A stretch of 33,690 nucleotides of DNA from Sulfuricurvum sp. GTDB taxonomy: Bacteria > Campylobacterota > Campylobacteria > Campylobacterales > Sulfurimonadaceae. Below, in pieces: positions 14,920 to 22,852 of this stretch. The position numbers and the translations under genes were made by a program. How positions within the stretch are numbered: the stretch's first letter is position 1; each line of letters begins with the position of its first letter. Where the stretch lies: NCBI GenBank assembly GCA_003245815.1, contig QKCD01000074.1:1-33690 (forward strand), in the 5' to 3' direction. A model generated the notes under the pieces. The model was not told the origin of the DNA. It searched no databases and was given only the letters and a program-made list of their open reading frames with translations.

Positions 14920-16042
14920 ATTTCAACTCCTCAGGTTTTTCGCGTTTGCGAACGATCTCTTTCGTAATCTGGATCCCCTTCTGCGTGCCGATCACCAGCA
15001 GTTTCGATTCGCTGGTGACGAGGACGTCGCCCTTGGGCATCGGGACGAACTTGCCGTCCTTTTTCGTCATCCCCACCACCGAAACGTTGGCAATCTGGCG
15101 CAGGTGGGTCTCTTTGAGCTTCTTGAGCACCAGCCAGCTGTACTTGGGCACGTAGATCTCTTCCATGTCCAGGGGGGTGTCGCTCTTGTAGAGGAACTCC
15201 TCGAGCAGGTTCTCCATGTCCGGGCGCGCCGCCATCGCCGTGATGCGCTGGGCGGTCAGCTTGGTCGGCGAAACGACGGTGTTCGCCCCGAGCTTCTTGA
15301 GTTTCTCCACGTCGCTCATCTTCTCGGCGGAGCTGATGACGTTATAGGCCCGCGGCAGGTGGTGCTCCTTCTCGAAGAGGCGCACCGAGGCGATCAGGGC
15401 GATGTTGTCGGCGATGGAGTCCGAGAGGGTGATCAGCCCCTGCGCCGAACTCAGGTGCGCCTTGAGCATCGCCGTCTCGGTATGCGGCTCCGCCTGCAGA
15501 TAGTAGGGGTAGCCGTGACGCTTGGCCACCTCCTCGAGGTCATCCCGCGGATCAATGACAATGAAGGGGATGTGGTTGCGCCGGAGCTGCTCCGTCACCT
15601 CAATGGTGTAGTGGTTGTGGTAGCAAACCACGAAATGTTTCTTCAGCCGCGCAATGCGATACAACATGCTGCGCTCCTTTAACGTCCTGGCGATATTGCC
15701 GCTGTTGAGTTCGTTCACCATGATACCGATGGCACTGGAGAAGACTGCGAATCCGCCGATGATCAGGGTGATGGTGAAGATACGCCCCGCTTCGGAGATC
15801 TCCCCGATCTCGCCGAAACCGACCGTCGTGAAGGTGATACCGGTCTGGTAGATGGCGTCGATCAGTGTAAAACCGTCGATGACGATGTAGCCGAGAGTAC
15901 CGACCAGCATCATCATGACGGTCAGGATCAGGGGTAAACGGAAGGGGTGTAAAAGCCCGTAGATACTGGGCAATAGATGGGGTTCGGGTTTGGGAGCGGA
16001 CTCCCATTTGAGAAAGTTTCGAATCTTCGTGCGCAGATTCAA
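14912..16042 (-). CDS. Two-helix potassium channel with RCK-like domain
   Basis: A voltage-independent K+ channel subunit. TM1 (about 36-56), a pore loop with the selectivity filter TTVGFG (72-77) and TM2 (about 88-108) are followed by a cytoplasmic TrkA-N/RCK-like domain (about 135-250) and a TrkA-C-like domain (about 285-365). The first strand of the RCK domain reads HFVVCYHNHYT, where canonical domains carry a GxGxxG nucleotide loop, so ligand binding must differ. H. pylori has a K+ channel next to rpmB (HP0490/HP0491, from memory), the same arrangement as here. The start is TTG (16040-16042) with a poor AGGG; no ATG lies before TM1. Co-transcription with argJ is likely because the two overlap. 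Confidence 0.9.
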   Translation of the reverse strand: MNLRTKIRNFLKWESAPKPEPHLLPSIYGLLHPFRLPLILTVMMMLVGTLGYIVIDGFTLIDAIYQTGITFTTVGFGEIGEISEAGRIFTITLIIGGFAVFSSAIGIMVNELNSGNIARTLKERSMLYRIARLKKHFVVCYHNHYTIEVTEQLRRNHIPFIVIDPRDDLEEVAKRHGYPYYLQAEPHTETAMLKAHLSSAQGLITLSDSIADNIALIASVRLFEKEHHLPRAYNVISSAEKMSDVEKLKKLGANTVVSPTKLTAQRITAMAARPDMENLLEEFLYKSDTPLDMEEIYVPKYSWLVLKKLKETHLRQIANVSVVGMTKKDGKFVPMPKGDVLVTSESKLLVIGTQKGIQITKEIVRKREKPEELKYV

Positions 16043-16044
16043 AC

Positions 16045-16069
16045 CATAACCCTGGTAAAACCGGTTATG
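16045..16069 (-). terminator. Hairpin after rpmB
   Basis: The inverted repeat CATAACC/GGTTATG (7 bp, extended by GGT/ACC after a 2-base bulge) begins at the rpmB stop codon and ends just before the TTG of the channel gene. No strong U-tract follows, so it may be an attenuating or processing hairpin that separates high rpmB from low channel expression. Confidence 0.45.
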
Positions 16070-16253
16070 AATCTTTCTTCAGGGTGCGAAGCTCTTTGGC
16101 GGAAATTTTGATTTTCTTTGTCGTACCGTCTTCCAGCGTAACGCGAACAGTTCTAAGGTTCGGCAGAAAGCGACGCTTAGTTCTGTTTTTTGCGTGGGAA
16201 ACGTTATTTCCGCTCATCGGGCCTTTACCGCTAATAGCACATTTTCTTGCCAT
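16065..16253 (-). CDS. rpmB: 50S ribosomal protein L28
   Basis: 62 residues beginning [20 protein letters not shown] and continuing with [13 protein letters not shown], the full L28 signature. Only one cysteine (C5) is present, so this is the zinc-free form. The ATG has AAGGAG 7 bases upstream. A minus-strand TATAAT at 16284-16289 fits its promoter. Confidence 0.97.
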   Translation of the reverse strand: MARKCAISGKGPMSGNNVSHAKNRTKRRFLPNLRTVRVTLEDGTTKKIKISAKELRTLKKDS

Positions 16254-16283
16254 CCGAGGCTCCTTGCGTGATTTTGGTGGCGA

Positions 16284-16289
16284 ATTATA
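16284..16289 (-). promoter_or_regulatory. -10 box of rpmB
   Basis: The minus strand reads TATAAT, 31 bases before the rpmB ATG, with T-rich sequence but no -35 hexamer upstream. Confidence 0.55.
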
Positions 16290-16487
16290 TCGAGGCGAAA
16301 CCAAAGATGACCTTAAGCCAGGGGAGGAAATTTTTTTTCTCCGCCCATCCACCACAACCGATGAAATTCGGAAGCAGTATACACAAAAAGTCGCCTCCGA
16401 ATCAATAGGGAGGTGCCGCCCCGCATTGCAGTTCCCGAGCAGGAGGCTCCGTGCCCCTGTTTAAAGGTGTGTTTACCGCCGCCGCGT

Positions 16488-16493
16488 TACAAT
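16488..16493 (+). promoter_or_regulatory. Possible -10 box of the HDOD-CheX operon
   Basis: TACAAT lies 39 bases before the GTG at 16532. If used, it rules out the alternative GTG at 16451, which has a perfect AGGAGG but would start before the transcript. The rest of 16290-16531 shows nothing else I can name. Confidence 0.35.
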
Positions 16494-16531
16494 GTGCGGG
16501 TACAGACCAATACCAAGCAGGACAGGCCAAC

Positions 16532-17329
16532 GTGCTGACCCAAGACGATATCCAGCAATTCATCGACAAGATCCCCCCCGCCCCGGTTGTCCTGAAAACG
16601 ACCCTGCAGTATGTCAACGGGGGCGACCTCGTCAAGGCCGCCAAGACGGCGGAAGCGGACCCCGCCCTCAAAAGCTACCTCAGGCAGCTGGTCAACCGCC
16701 CCATCTACGGCTTCCGCAACGAGGTGAGCGATCTCTCCCAGATTTTCGGGATCCTCGGGGTCTCCGGCGCCCAGCAGACCCTCTACAACTATATGCTCTC
16801 CCTGCTGAGCCCCGCCACCTGGTCGCTGTTTAGGCTCAACGCCGCCTCCTACGCCGACCTGCAGGCCCAGCTCAGCCGCCGCTGGCACGAGATCCTCGTC
16901 CACCTGAAAATCGACGACAAGGAAGTTGAAAGCGCAATCACCCTGCTGCCGGCAAGTATCATCGTCTGTGAAGCCCTCTTCCACACCCACCGCGACGAGG
17001 TGGTACTCCTGCGCGGCGCCAAGGCAATCGATTACAACACGATCCTGCAACGTCTCTGCGGCCAGGACCTCTTCGACCTCTGCGAGCGGATCGGCCGTAC
17101 CTGGGAGATGCCCGAAGCGATCATCGCGATCGTCCGGGCCGCATCGGGTGTCAAACCCGCCGCCGACAGCGGCGTCGACACCCTGGGCAAGTGGATGCAC
17201 CTGCTCCTCTTTTATGTCCTGAGCCAGCCGCTCTTCATCGATGCCGGGCTGAACGACTTCATCGACTTCCAGGTCGATTACGTCGCCGAGATCTACGACG
17301 GGTTCAGCACCCTGATGGGGATCGCATGA
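16532..17329 (+). CDS. HDOD domain signalling protein
   Basis: 265 residues from GTG 16532 (reads MLTQDDIQQFIDKIPPAP). The HDOD domain (a relative of HD phosphohydrolases lacking most catalytic residues) spans roughly 1-210: PPAPVVLKTTLQYV, then FGILGVSGAQQTLYNYMLSL and LLPASIIVCEALF. The HD metal ligands are absent, as usual for HDOD proteins, which act as signalling or scaffold modules. An upstream GTG at 16451 with AGGAGG 4 bases before it would add 27 residues of no domain similarity ([15 protein letters not shown]...). Its TGA overlaps the ATG of the CheX-type gene (ATGA), so the two are made together. Confidence 0.85.
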   Translation: MLTQDDIQQFIDKIPPAPVVLKTTLQYVNGGDLVKAAKTAEADPALKSYLRQLVNRPIYGFRNEVSDLSQIFGILGVSGAQQTLYNYMLSLLSPATWSLFRLNAASYADLQAQLSRRWHEILVHLKIDDKEVESAITLLPASIIVCEALFHTHRDEVVLLRGAKAIDYNTILQRLCGQDLFDLCERIGRTWEMPEAIIAIVRAASGVKPAADSGVDTLGKWMHLLLFYVLSQPLFIDAGLNDFIDFQVDYVAEIYDGFSTLMGIA

Positions 17330-18720
17330 GAGCCACCGTCACCCGCCGCATCGGCGTCTTCGCTCCCCAGGGTTTCCTCGACGGCAACAACGCCCCGACC
17401 CTCCTGACGACGGAGGATATCAAAGCCGCCGAGTCCCTGAACGTCGATATGCTCCTCGTCTCGCTGAAAAAGGTGATCTTCTTCAACCACAACGGCCTCG
17501 ACGCTTTCGTCAAGATCCTGCTGAAGCTCCGTTCCAAAAAACATATCACCGTCGGCTTCTGCGACTACGACCACAAGAAGTACGAGGCGATCACCCGCTT
17601 CTACAGGGAGAACCTGAACTTCTCCCTCTTCCGGAGCCAGAAGATCGCCGAGCTCTTCACCCCCAAGGAGCATGAGACGCCCCTGAACATCCTCGTCTAC
17701 AACGACGACCCCTCCCAGCGTTCGACGATGGCGATCGAACTCTACGACTACGGCCATAACCCGATCATCGCCCAGTCGAAGGCGGAGTTCCTCGAGAAGC
17801 GTCAGCACCCCGAAGCCTACGACGCCATCGTCGATGACACCTACCTCGGCCTCTTCGGGCAAAAGGTCGCCACCCGGGTCAGAGGCAACGCCATCATCTA
17901 CACTATCGGCAACTACCTCGACGCGGAGATTACCGAAAGCTTCAACATCGCCTACCACAACAACTCTCTCAACGTGGGGTTCCGGCTCTTCATCTTCGAC
18001 GCGCAGAAGGTCGTCTCGATGAACATCCACGCCATGAACTTCTTTGCCCGCCTCGCCTCCGCCGCCGCCGAGTACAACGCGACGATCTGCTTTGTCGGTC
18101 TCACCTTCGAAAAGACACCGGAGCGCTTCAAAAACGATCTCGAGGATACCGGCGTCCTCTTTTTCAACACGCTCGAAGAGATCCTCGGCAACAAGGAACT
18201 CCTCGCCGAGCTCGGCGGCGGCAGCGCCACGACCATCAAAGAGAGCCGTTCGCTGACGAAATCCCTCGTGAGCGAACTGCCCGACTTCATTGACGCCACC
18301 GTCGGCGTCGTCGGCATGATGACCAATGCCAAACCCGAGAAGCGGGGAGTAGAGGTGAAGAGCCTGGCGGTGGAGGAGGCGGAGGGGAAGATCGCCGCGT
18401 CGATCGGCTTCTACGGCGACATCGACGGCATGATCATCCTCGTCTTCCCCCGTGCGGTCGCCAAGAAGGCGTGTGAACTGCTGATCGGGGAAGCGGCGGA
18501 AGACGAAGAGGCCGTCCTCGACGCGATCGCCGAATTCGTCAATATCATCGGCGGCAAGGCCAAGTCCATCCTGGCCGAAAAGAGTATCCGCATCGATATC
18601 ACCCTGCCGCGGACCTACGGGACGATGGAAAGCCTCTTTGGCGTCGTCGCCGACAAGCGGGGCGTCCAGGTCGACCTCGCCTTCCAGCACGACCAGTTCA
18701 GTTTCTTCCTGACCCGCTAG
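17326..18720 (+). CDS. Multidomain STAS / receiver-like / STAS-like / CheX protein
   Basis: 464 residues. Residues 1 to about 110 look like a STAS domain (GVFAPQGFLDGNNAP). About 116-210 resembles a response-regulator receiver (LNILVYNDDPSQRS, then YDAIVDDTYLGLF with a possible phospho-acceptor Asp). About 215-310 looks like a second STAS-like fold (LNVGFRLFIFDAQKVV...). The C-terminal ~150 residues are CheX-like, with EFVN in DAIAEFVNIIGGKAKSIL matching the ExxN phosphatase motif of CheC/CheX proteins. CheX dephosphorylates CheY-P, so a phosphatase tied to STAS and receiver-like sensing is the inference. The STAS and receiver boundaries are by eye. The ATG overlaps the HDOD stop. The gene converges on the diguanylate cyclase with a 4-base overlap. 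Confidence 0.8.
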   Translation: MRATVTRRIGVFAPQGFLDGNNAPTLLTTEDIKAAESLNVDMLLVSLKKVIFFNHNGLDAFVKILLKLRSKKHITVGFCDYDHKKYEAITRFYRENLNFSLFRSQKIAELFTPKEHETPLNILVYNDDPSQRSTMAIELYDYGHNPIIAQSKAEFLEKRQHPEAYDAIVDDTYLGLFGQKVATRVRGNAIIYTIGNYLDAEITESFNIAYHNNSLNVGFRLFIFDAQKVVSMNIHAMNFFARLASAAAEYNATICFVGLTFEKTPERFKNDLEDTGVLFFNTLEEILGNKELLAELGGGSATTIKESRSLTKSLVSELPDFIDATVGVVGMMTNAKPEKRGVEVKSLAVEEAEGKIAASIGFYGDIDGMIILVFPRAVAKKACELLIGEAAEDEEAVLDAIAEFVNIIGGKAKSILAEKSIRIDITLPRTYGTMESLFGVVADKRGVQVDLAFQHDQFSFFLTR

Positions 18721-19658
18721 CGTGGGAGCGCCTGCTCCATGGAGCGTTCCCAGACGCTGAGCATGTTCCGTCCGTTGCCTTTCGAGACGTAGAGCGCACG
18801 GTCGGCACGGTCGATTGCCTCTTCCACCGTGATCTCCGAAACCAGCATCGTCAGGCCGAACGACGCCGTGATCTGCAGCGGTTCCAGCCCGTGATGTACC
18901 GCCGCCAGCGTACCGAGGCCGTCGCGCAGGCGCTCGACGATCTGCGTTCCCACCTCCGTATCGGTATTGGGCATGACAATGAGAAACTCCTCGCCCCCGT
19001 AGCGGTAGATCTTGTCGTAGGGGCGGATATGGTCCATAATGTAGCGCGTCACCGCGACGAGTACCCTGTCCCCGGTCTGATGGCCGTAGCGGTCGTTGAT
19101 CTCCTTGAAGTGATCCAGGTCCATCAGGCAGATCGCACTCTTCTGGACGTCGCGCTGCACCAGTTCCTGCAGCTTGCGCAGATCACTCAGCATGCTGACG
19201 CGGTTATGGACCCCCGTCAACGGGTCACGGTTGTAGAGCGTCTCCTCGATCTCGTGCTTCAGCGCTTCGAGGTTGATCTGCAGACGGTCGAGGACATTGG
19301 CAAAATTGTCATAATCCGTCGGCGCTATCGCCTCCTCACGCATCACGCTGCCCAGCAGTTTCGCCGCCATGTCGTGCATTTTCCGATGTTCCGTCTCGAT
19401 CGAGACAAAGGTTTTGTTCTTGGCGAATTCCTCGTCATAGATGGCGTAGTACCACTGGCCGAAACGGCACTGCCGGTAAGAGTCCTCGGCGAGGTCGCGC
19501 CGGTCGATGGGCAGGCCGCAGGCGATCGTGCGGATCAGGTCCTTGTACCAGCGTTCGTGATTGTAGCGGGCCTGGTCCAGCTCGCGCAGGGCCCCCTGCA
19601 GTTTATCCCGGCTCATCTTGAACACACACCACCCCCTTGTCGCGTCGTTCGCTAACAT
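18717..19658 (-). CDS. CZB-GGDEF diguanylate cyclase, DgcZ-like
   Basis: Makes c-di-GMP. Residues about 22-135 form a chemoreceptor zinc-binding (CZB) domain; His34, Cys64, His91 and His95 have exactly the spacing (30, 27, 4) of the zinc ligands His22, Cys52, His79 and His83 of E. coli DgcZ. The GGDEF domain (about 138-305) has RDPLTGVHNR, the active-site motif GGEEF (221-225) and an inhibitory RxxD site, RPYD (212-215), at the usual 9-residue distance. No membrane segments. By analogy, zinc binding would inhibit the cyclase. The ATG at 19658 has a weak ribosome-binding site; an internal Met at residue 15 (MSRDKL) is an alternative start. Confidence 0.92.
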   Translation of the reverse strand: MLANDATRGWCVFKMSRDKLQGALRELDQARYNHERWYKDLIRTIACGLPIDRRDLAEDSYRQCRFGQWYYAIYDEEFAKNKTFVSIETEHRKMHDMAAKLLGSVMREEAIAPTDYDNFANVLDRLQINLEALKHEIEETLYNRDPLTGVHNRVSMLSDLRKLQELVQRDVQKSAICLMDLDHFKEINDRYGHQTGDRVLVAVTRYIMDHIRPYDKIYRYGGEEFLIVMPNTDTEVGTQIVERLRDGLGTLAAVHHGLEPLQITASFGLTMLVSEITVEEAIDRADRALYVSKGNGRNMLSVWERSMEQALPR

Positions 19659-19678
19659 TTTCCGATAGCTTTAATGGT

Positions 19679-19684
19679 ATCATA
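19679..19684 (-). promoter_or_regulatory. Possible -10 box of the diguanylate cyclase gene
   Basis: The minus strand reads TATGAT, 20 bases before the ATG at 19658. No -35 seen. Confidence 0.3.
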
Positions 19685-19760
19685 TTCGCCTGGATTCCCA
19701 AAGCGCTTCCCGCCGCATACGGAACTGCTTCCTATAAGCTGCATCTAGTAATTGGTGCGG

Positions 19761-19766
19761 TAAAAT
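19761..19766 (+). promoter_or_regulatory. Possible -10 box of the rpe-trpF-exonuclease operon
   Basis: TAAAAT, 22 bases before the rpe ATG; AAAGAAAGG follows as ribosome-binding site. Confidence 0.35.
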
Positions 19767-19788
19767 TCGGGGAAAAAGAAAGGTACAT

Positions 19789-20427
19789 ATGCTTGTAGCA
19801 CCCAGCGTACTTTCGGCCGATTTCGGCAACCTCGAACGTGACGTCAAGGCGATCTGCGATGCCGGGTGTGACCTGGTCCACGTCGATGTCATGGACGGCC
19901 ACTTCGTCCCCAACCTCACCATCGGGCCGGTCGTCGTCTCCGCCATCGCCAAAGCAGCAACCAAGCCGTTGGACATCCACCTGATGGTGGAGAACAACAC
20001 CTTCTTCGTCGAACTCTTCGCCCCGCTGAACCCGGAGTACATCTCCTTCCATATCGAAGAGGAGAAGCACCCCCACCGCCTGATCCAGAAGATCCGTTCC
20101 TACGGTATCAAGCCGGCGATTGTCCTCAACCCCCACACCCCGCCCGAAGCGATCGAGTTCCTTCTCGGCGACCTCGACATGGTGCTGGTGATGAGCGTCA
20201 ACCCCGGCTTCGGCGGCCAAAGCTTCATCCCCGTCTACGAGAAACTCGAACGCCTCAAGGCGCTGCGCGACCGGATCAACCCCGGCTGCCTTATCGAAGT
20301 CGACGGCGGCGTCAGTGACGCGAACATCGAAGCCCTGCAGGCTGCCGGCGTCGACGTCTGCGTCGCCGGCAGCTACGTCTTCAAGCACGAGAGCTACCAG
20401 GCGGCGATCGCGAGCCTCAAGGTCTGA
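19789..20427 (+). CDS. rpe: Ribulose-phosphate 3-epimerase
   Basis: Interconverts ribulose 5-phosphate and xylulose 5-phosphate (pentose phosphate and Calvin-type pathways). A 212-residue TIM barrel beginning MLVAPSVLSADFGNL, with HVDVMDGHFVPN (metal-binding), DIHLMVEN, VMSVNPGFGGQ and EVDGGV, all diagnostic. First gene of a three-gene run; trpF starts one base after its stop. Confidence 0.97.
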   Translation: MLVAPSVLSADFGNLERDVKAICDAGCDLVHVDVMDGHFVPNLTIGPVVVSAIAKAATKPLDIHLMVENNTFFVELFAPLNPEYISFHIEEEKHPHRLIQKIRSYGIKPAIVLNPHTPPEAIEFLLGDLDMVLVMSVNPGFGGQSFIPVYEKLERLKALRDRINPGCLIEVDGGVSDANIEALQAAGVDVCVAGSYVFKHESYQAAIASLKV

Positions 20428-20428
20428 C

Positions 20429-21016
20429 GTGCGCACGAAGATCTGCGGCATCACCTCCTACGACGACGCAATGACGGCCATCGGCGCCGGGGCCGACGCC
20501 CTCGGTTTCGTCTTCTACCCTCCGTCGCCGCGCTACATCGCCCCCGAGGCTGCCGCGGCGATCATCCGCAGACTTCCCCCTTTCGTCGAAAAGGTCGCCC
20601 TCTTCGTCAACGAGGAGGCCGCCACGATCAACGCGCAGTGCCGCGTTGCGGGGGCCACCCTCGCCCAGATCCATTTCGACGCTCCCCCGGAGCTCTTCGA
20701 CGCCCTAGAGGTGCCCTACCTGCGCGTCATCCGGGCCCGAAGACCCGAAGACGTGCTCCTTTATGCCGATGAATACCGGCTCGTTGACGCCTACTGCGAA
20801 GCCTACGGCGGCGCGGGCAAACGCCTTAACATCGAGTGGTTCGCCGGCGTCGACTGTTCCAAGATCATCCTCGCCGGCGGGCTGGACCCCGACAACGTCG
20901 CCGAACTGCTCCCCTACGGCTTCTACGCCGCGGACGTCAGCAGCGGCGTGGAGGCCTCAAAAGGGATCAAGGACCCGGGAAAAGTCCGCCGTTTCGTCAT
21001 GCGGGCGCGCCCGTGA
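20429..21016 (+). CDS. trpF: Phosphoribosylanthranilate isomerase
   Basis: Third step of tryptophan synthesis, Amadori rearrangement of phosphoribosylanthranilate. 195-residue TIM barrel with the general-base cysteine in KICGITSYDDA (Cys6 of the GTG-started form), LGFVFYPPSPRYI, IILAGGLDPDNV and AADVSSGVEASKGIKD with the general-acid Asp. The GTG start lies 1 base after the rpe stop, with AAGG in the rpe end as ribosome-binding site, and its own stop overlaps the next GTG (GTGA). The location between rpe and an exonuclease gene, away from other trp genes, is notable. Confidence 0.94.
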   Translation: MRTKICGITSYDDAMTAIGAGADALGFVFYPPSPRYIAPEAAAAIIRRLPPFVEKVALFVNEEAATINAQCRVAGATLAQIHFDAPPELFDALEVPYLRVIRARRPEDVLLYADEYRLVDAYCEAYGGAGKRLNIEWFAGVDCSKIILAGGLDPDNVAELLPYGFYAADVSSGVEASKGIKDPGKVRRFVMRARP

Positions 21017-21810
21017 AGCGCTTCAGCGACAAAACCCACAAGCAACTCTCCGGCGAGGGGGTAACCCCTTACCAGCTCGAGCAGGAGTTCAACGAACCCC
21101 TCGACCTTACCCTCGAACTGCTCCATGCCCAGGGACTGATCCTCACCGAATCGGAGGGGCGTTACCGCTACGAGACGACCGGGACCGACGCCGACGACGC
21201 GCTTTTCTGCATCGTCGATATCGAGACTAACGGCTCCAAGCCCGGCAAGCACCAGATCATCGAGATCGGCGCCGTCAAAGTCCAGAACCATACCATCATC
21301 GACCAGTACGAAAGCCTCGTGCAGTGCGACGAGATCTCCCCCCATATCTCCGAGATCACCGGGATCTCCGTCGCGGATACCCGCGAGGCCCCGTCCATGA
21401 AGGAGGTCCTGCAGCAGTTCCGCGCCTTCCTCGGTACGGCGATCTTCGTCGCCCATGACGTCAAGTTCGACTACTCCTTCATCTCGGCGATGTTCGAGCG
21501 GATCGGGGAAGCGCCGCTGATGAACCGCCGGCTCTGCACGATCGACCTCGCCGAGCGTACCATCTCCTCCTACCGCTACGGCCTTGCCTACCTGAACGAG
21601 CAGCTCGAGCTCTACAAGGACGCGACACACCACCGCGCCCTCTCCGACGCCATCACGACGGCCAAACTCTTCAAACGGACCCTCCGTTTCGTCCCGGAGA
21701 ACATCCGTACCGCCGAAGCGCTGATCCAGTTTTCCAAAGAGGCCAAACGGCTGAAACGGCCGAAATTCGATCCGGCTTTGACTGTGGATCAAAACTCCGA
21801 TCCGGAGTGA
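21013..21810 (+). CDS. DnaQ-type 3'-5' exonuclease (DEDDh)
   Basis: 265 residues. An N-terminal ~60-residue helical region (possible winged helix) precedes a DEDDh exonuclease domain: DIETNG (D69, E71; ExoI), VAHDVKFDYSF (D149/D153; ExoII) and HHRALSDAITT (H207, D212; ExoIII). It resembles DNA polymerase III epsilon-type proofreading nucleases. H. pylori has such a gene next to rpe (HP1387, from memory). Whether it is the replicative epsilon subunit or a stand-alone nuclease is not decidable here. The GTG start overlaps the trpF stop. Confidence 0.88.
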   Translation: MKRFSDKTHKQLSGEGVTPYQLEQEFNEPLDLTLELLHAQGLILTESEGRYRYETTGTDADDALFCIVDIETNGSKPGKHQIIEIGAVKVQNHTIIDQYESLVQCDEISPHISEITGISVADTREAPSMKEVLQQFRAFLGTAIFVAHDVKFDYSFISAMFERIGEAPLMNRRLCTIDLAERTISSYRYGLAYLNEQLELYKDATHHRALSDAITTAKLFKRTLRFVPENIRTAEALIQFSKEAKRLKRPKFDPALTVDQNSDPE

Positions 21811-21858
21811 ATGTAATCTTCTGAACTACGAACTGTTGAAAGGAAGAGAGAGGGGGTC

Positions 21859-21875
21859 TCGGGCGCGGGGCCCGA
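21859..21875. terminator. GC hairpin between convergent exonuclease and accA genes
   Basis: Stem TCGGGC/GCCCGA with a 5-base loop, just beyond the accA stop on the minus strand. On that strand a CT-rich stretch follows but no T-run. It could serve both directions. Confidence 0.35.
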
Positions 21876-21882
21876 AGTCGGG

Positions 21883-22830
21883 TTAGCGCAGCGGCGCTTC
21901 GGTAAAGGCGCCGACGCCGGTGAGGCGGCGGTAGCGTTTGTCCATCCGCTCTTCGGATGACATCGCCCGCAGCGCTTCGAGGCTCTCGAGGAAGTAGCTG
22001 CCGATCGCCTTGGCTGCCCCCTCTTTGTCGCGATGCGCACCGATCAGCGGTTCGTCGACGATATCGTCGATCAGGTCGAGCTGCTTGAGGTCCTCGCTGG
22101 TGATCTTGAGCGCCTTGGTCGCCGACTCCACCTTGGTCGGATCGTTCCAGAGGATCGCGGAACACCCTTCCGGGGAGATGACACTGAAGACCGAGTAGCG
22201 CATCATTGCCAGCTTGTCGGCTACGCCGATGGCCAGAGCGCCGCCGGAGCCCCCCTCGCCGATGACGATCGAAATCGTCGGGACGTTCAGTTTTGAGAGT
22301 TCCAGGAGGTTGCGGGCGATCGCCTCGCTCTGGTTGCGCTCCTCAGCACCGATGCCGGGGTAGGCGCCCGGGGTGTCGATCAGCATCAGTACGGGGATGC
22401 CGAATTTTTCGGCAAGCTGGGCGGCGCGCAGCGCCTTGCGGTACCCTTCCGGGTGCGGCATCCCGAAGTTGCGCTTGATCTTGTTCTTCGTACCGCGCCC
22501 TTTCTGCTCACCGATCACCATGACCCGCTCTTCGCCGATGTAACCGAGGTAGCAGAGGATCGCCGCATCGTCGCGGAAGTGGCGGTCTCCGTGGATCTCG
22601 TATTTGTCGCGCATCAGCAGGTTGATGTAATCCAGGGCGTAGGGGCGGTCCATGTGGCGGGCCAGCTGGAGTTCCTGGTAGGGCGTCAGGTTCTTGTAGG
22701 TCTTCTCGACCTCTTTCTCCAGATCGCGCTGCAGAATCTCTGCAGCGTGTTCGTCATGACGCACTTCGGCAGCGATGATGTCTTCTTGGATCTGCTTGAT
22801 CTTTTTTTCGAAATCGAGATACGTTGCCAC
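21883..22830 (-). CDS. accA: Acetyl-CoA carboxylase carboxyltransferase subunit alpha
   Basis: Alpha half of the carboxyltransferase that moves CO2 from biotin to acetyl-CoA to form malonyl-CoA, the first step of fatty acid synthesis; works with AccD. 315 residues: N-terminal helical part ([18 protein letters not shown]), [40 protein letters not shown] and the crotonase-fold oxyanion region [13 protein letters not shown] with [13 protein letters not shown]. The GTG start has AAGGAG 6 bases upstream. It follows fabF closely on the same strand, the arrangement also seen in H. pylori. Confidence 0.97.
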   Translation of the reverse strand: MATYLDFEKKIKQIQEDIIAAEVRHDEHAAEILQRDLEKEVEKTYKNLTPYQELQLARHMDRPYALDYINLLMRDKYEIHGDRHFRDDAAILCYLGYIGEERVMVIGEQKGRGTKNKIKRNFGMPHPEGYRKALRAAQLAEKFGIPVLMLIDTPGAYPGIGAEERNQSEAIARNLLELSKLNVPTISIVIGEGGSGGALAIGVADKLAMMRYSVFSVISPEGCSAILWNDPTKVESATKALKITSEDLKQLDLIDDIVDEPLIGAHRDKEGAAKAIGSYFLESLEALRAMSSEERMDKRYRRLTGVGAFTEAPLR

Positions 22831-22852
22831 TCGTGCTCCTTAGAGATAACGC

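Noticed and set aside
16451-16531. Upstream GTG start of the HDOD gene with a perfect AGGAGG
   Set aside because: The added 27 residues have no HDOD similarity and the probable -10 box (16488-16493) lies inside them. Kept as an alternative, not the main call.
17293-18690. 465-residue minus-strand ORF opposite the CheX-type gene
   Set aside because: Same kind of antisense shadow; no start signal or recognisable domain.
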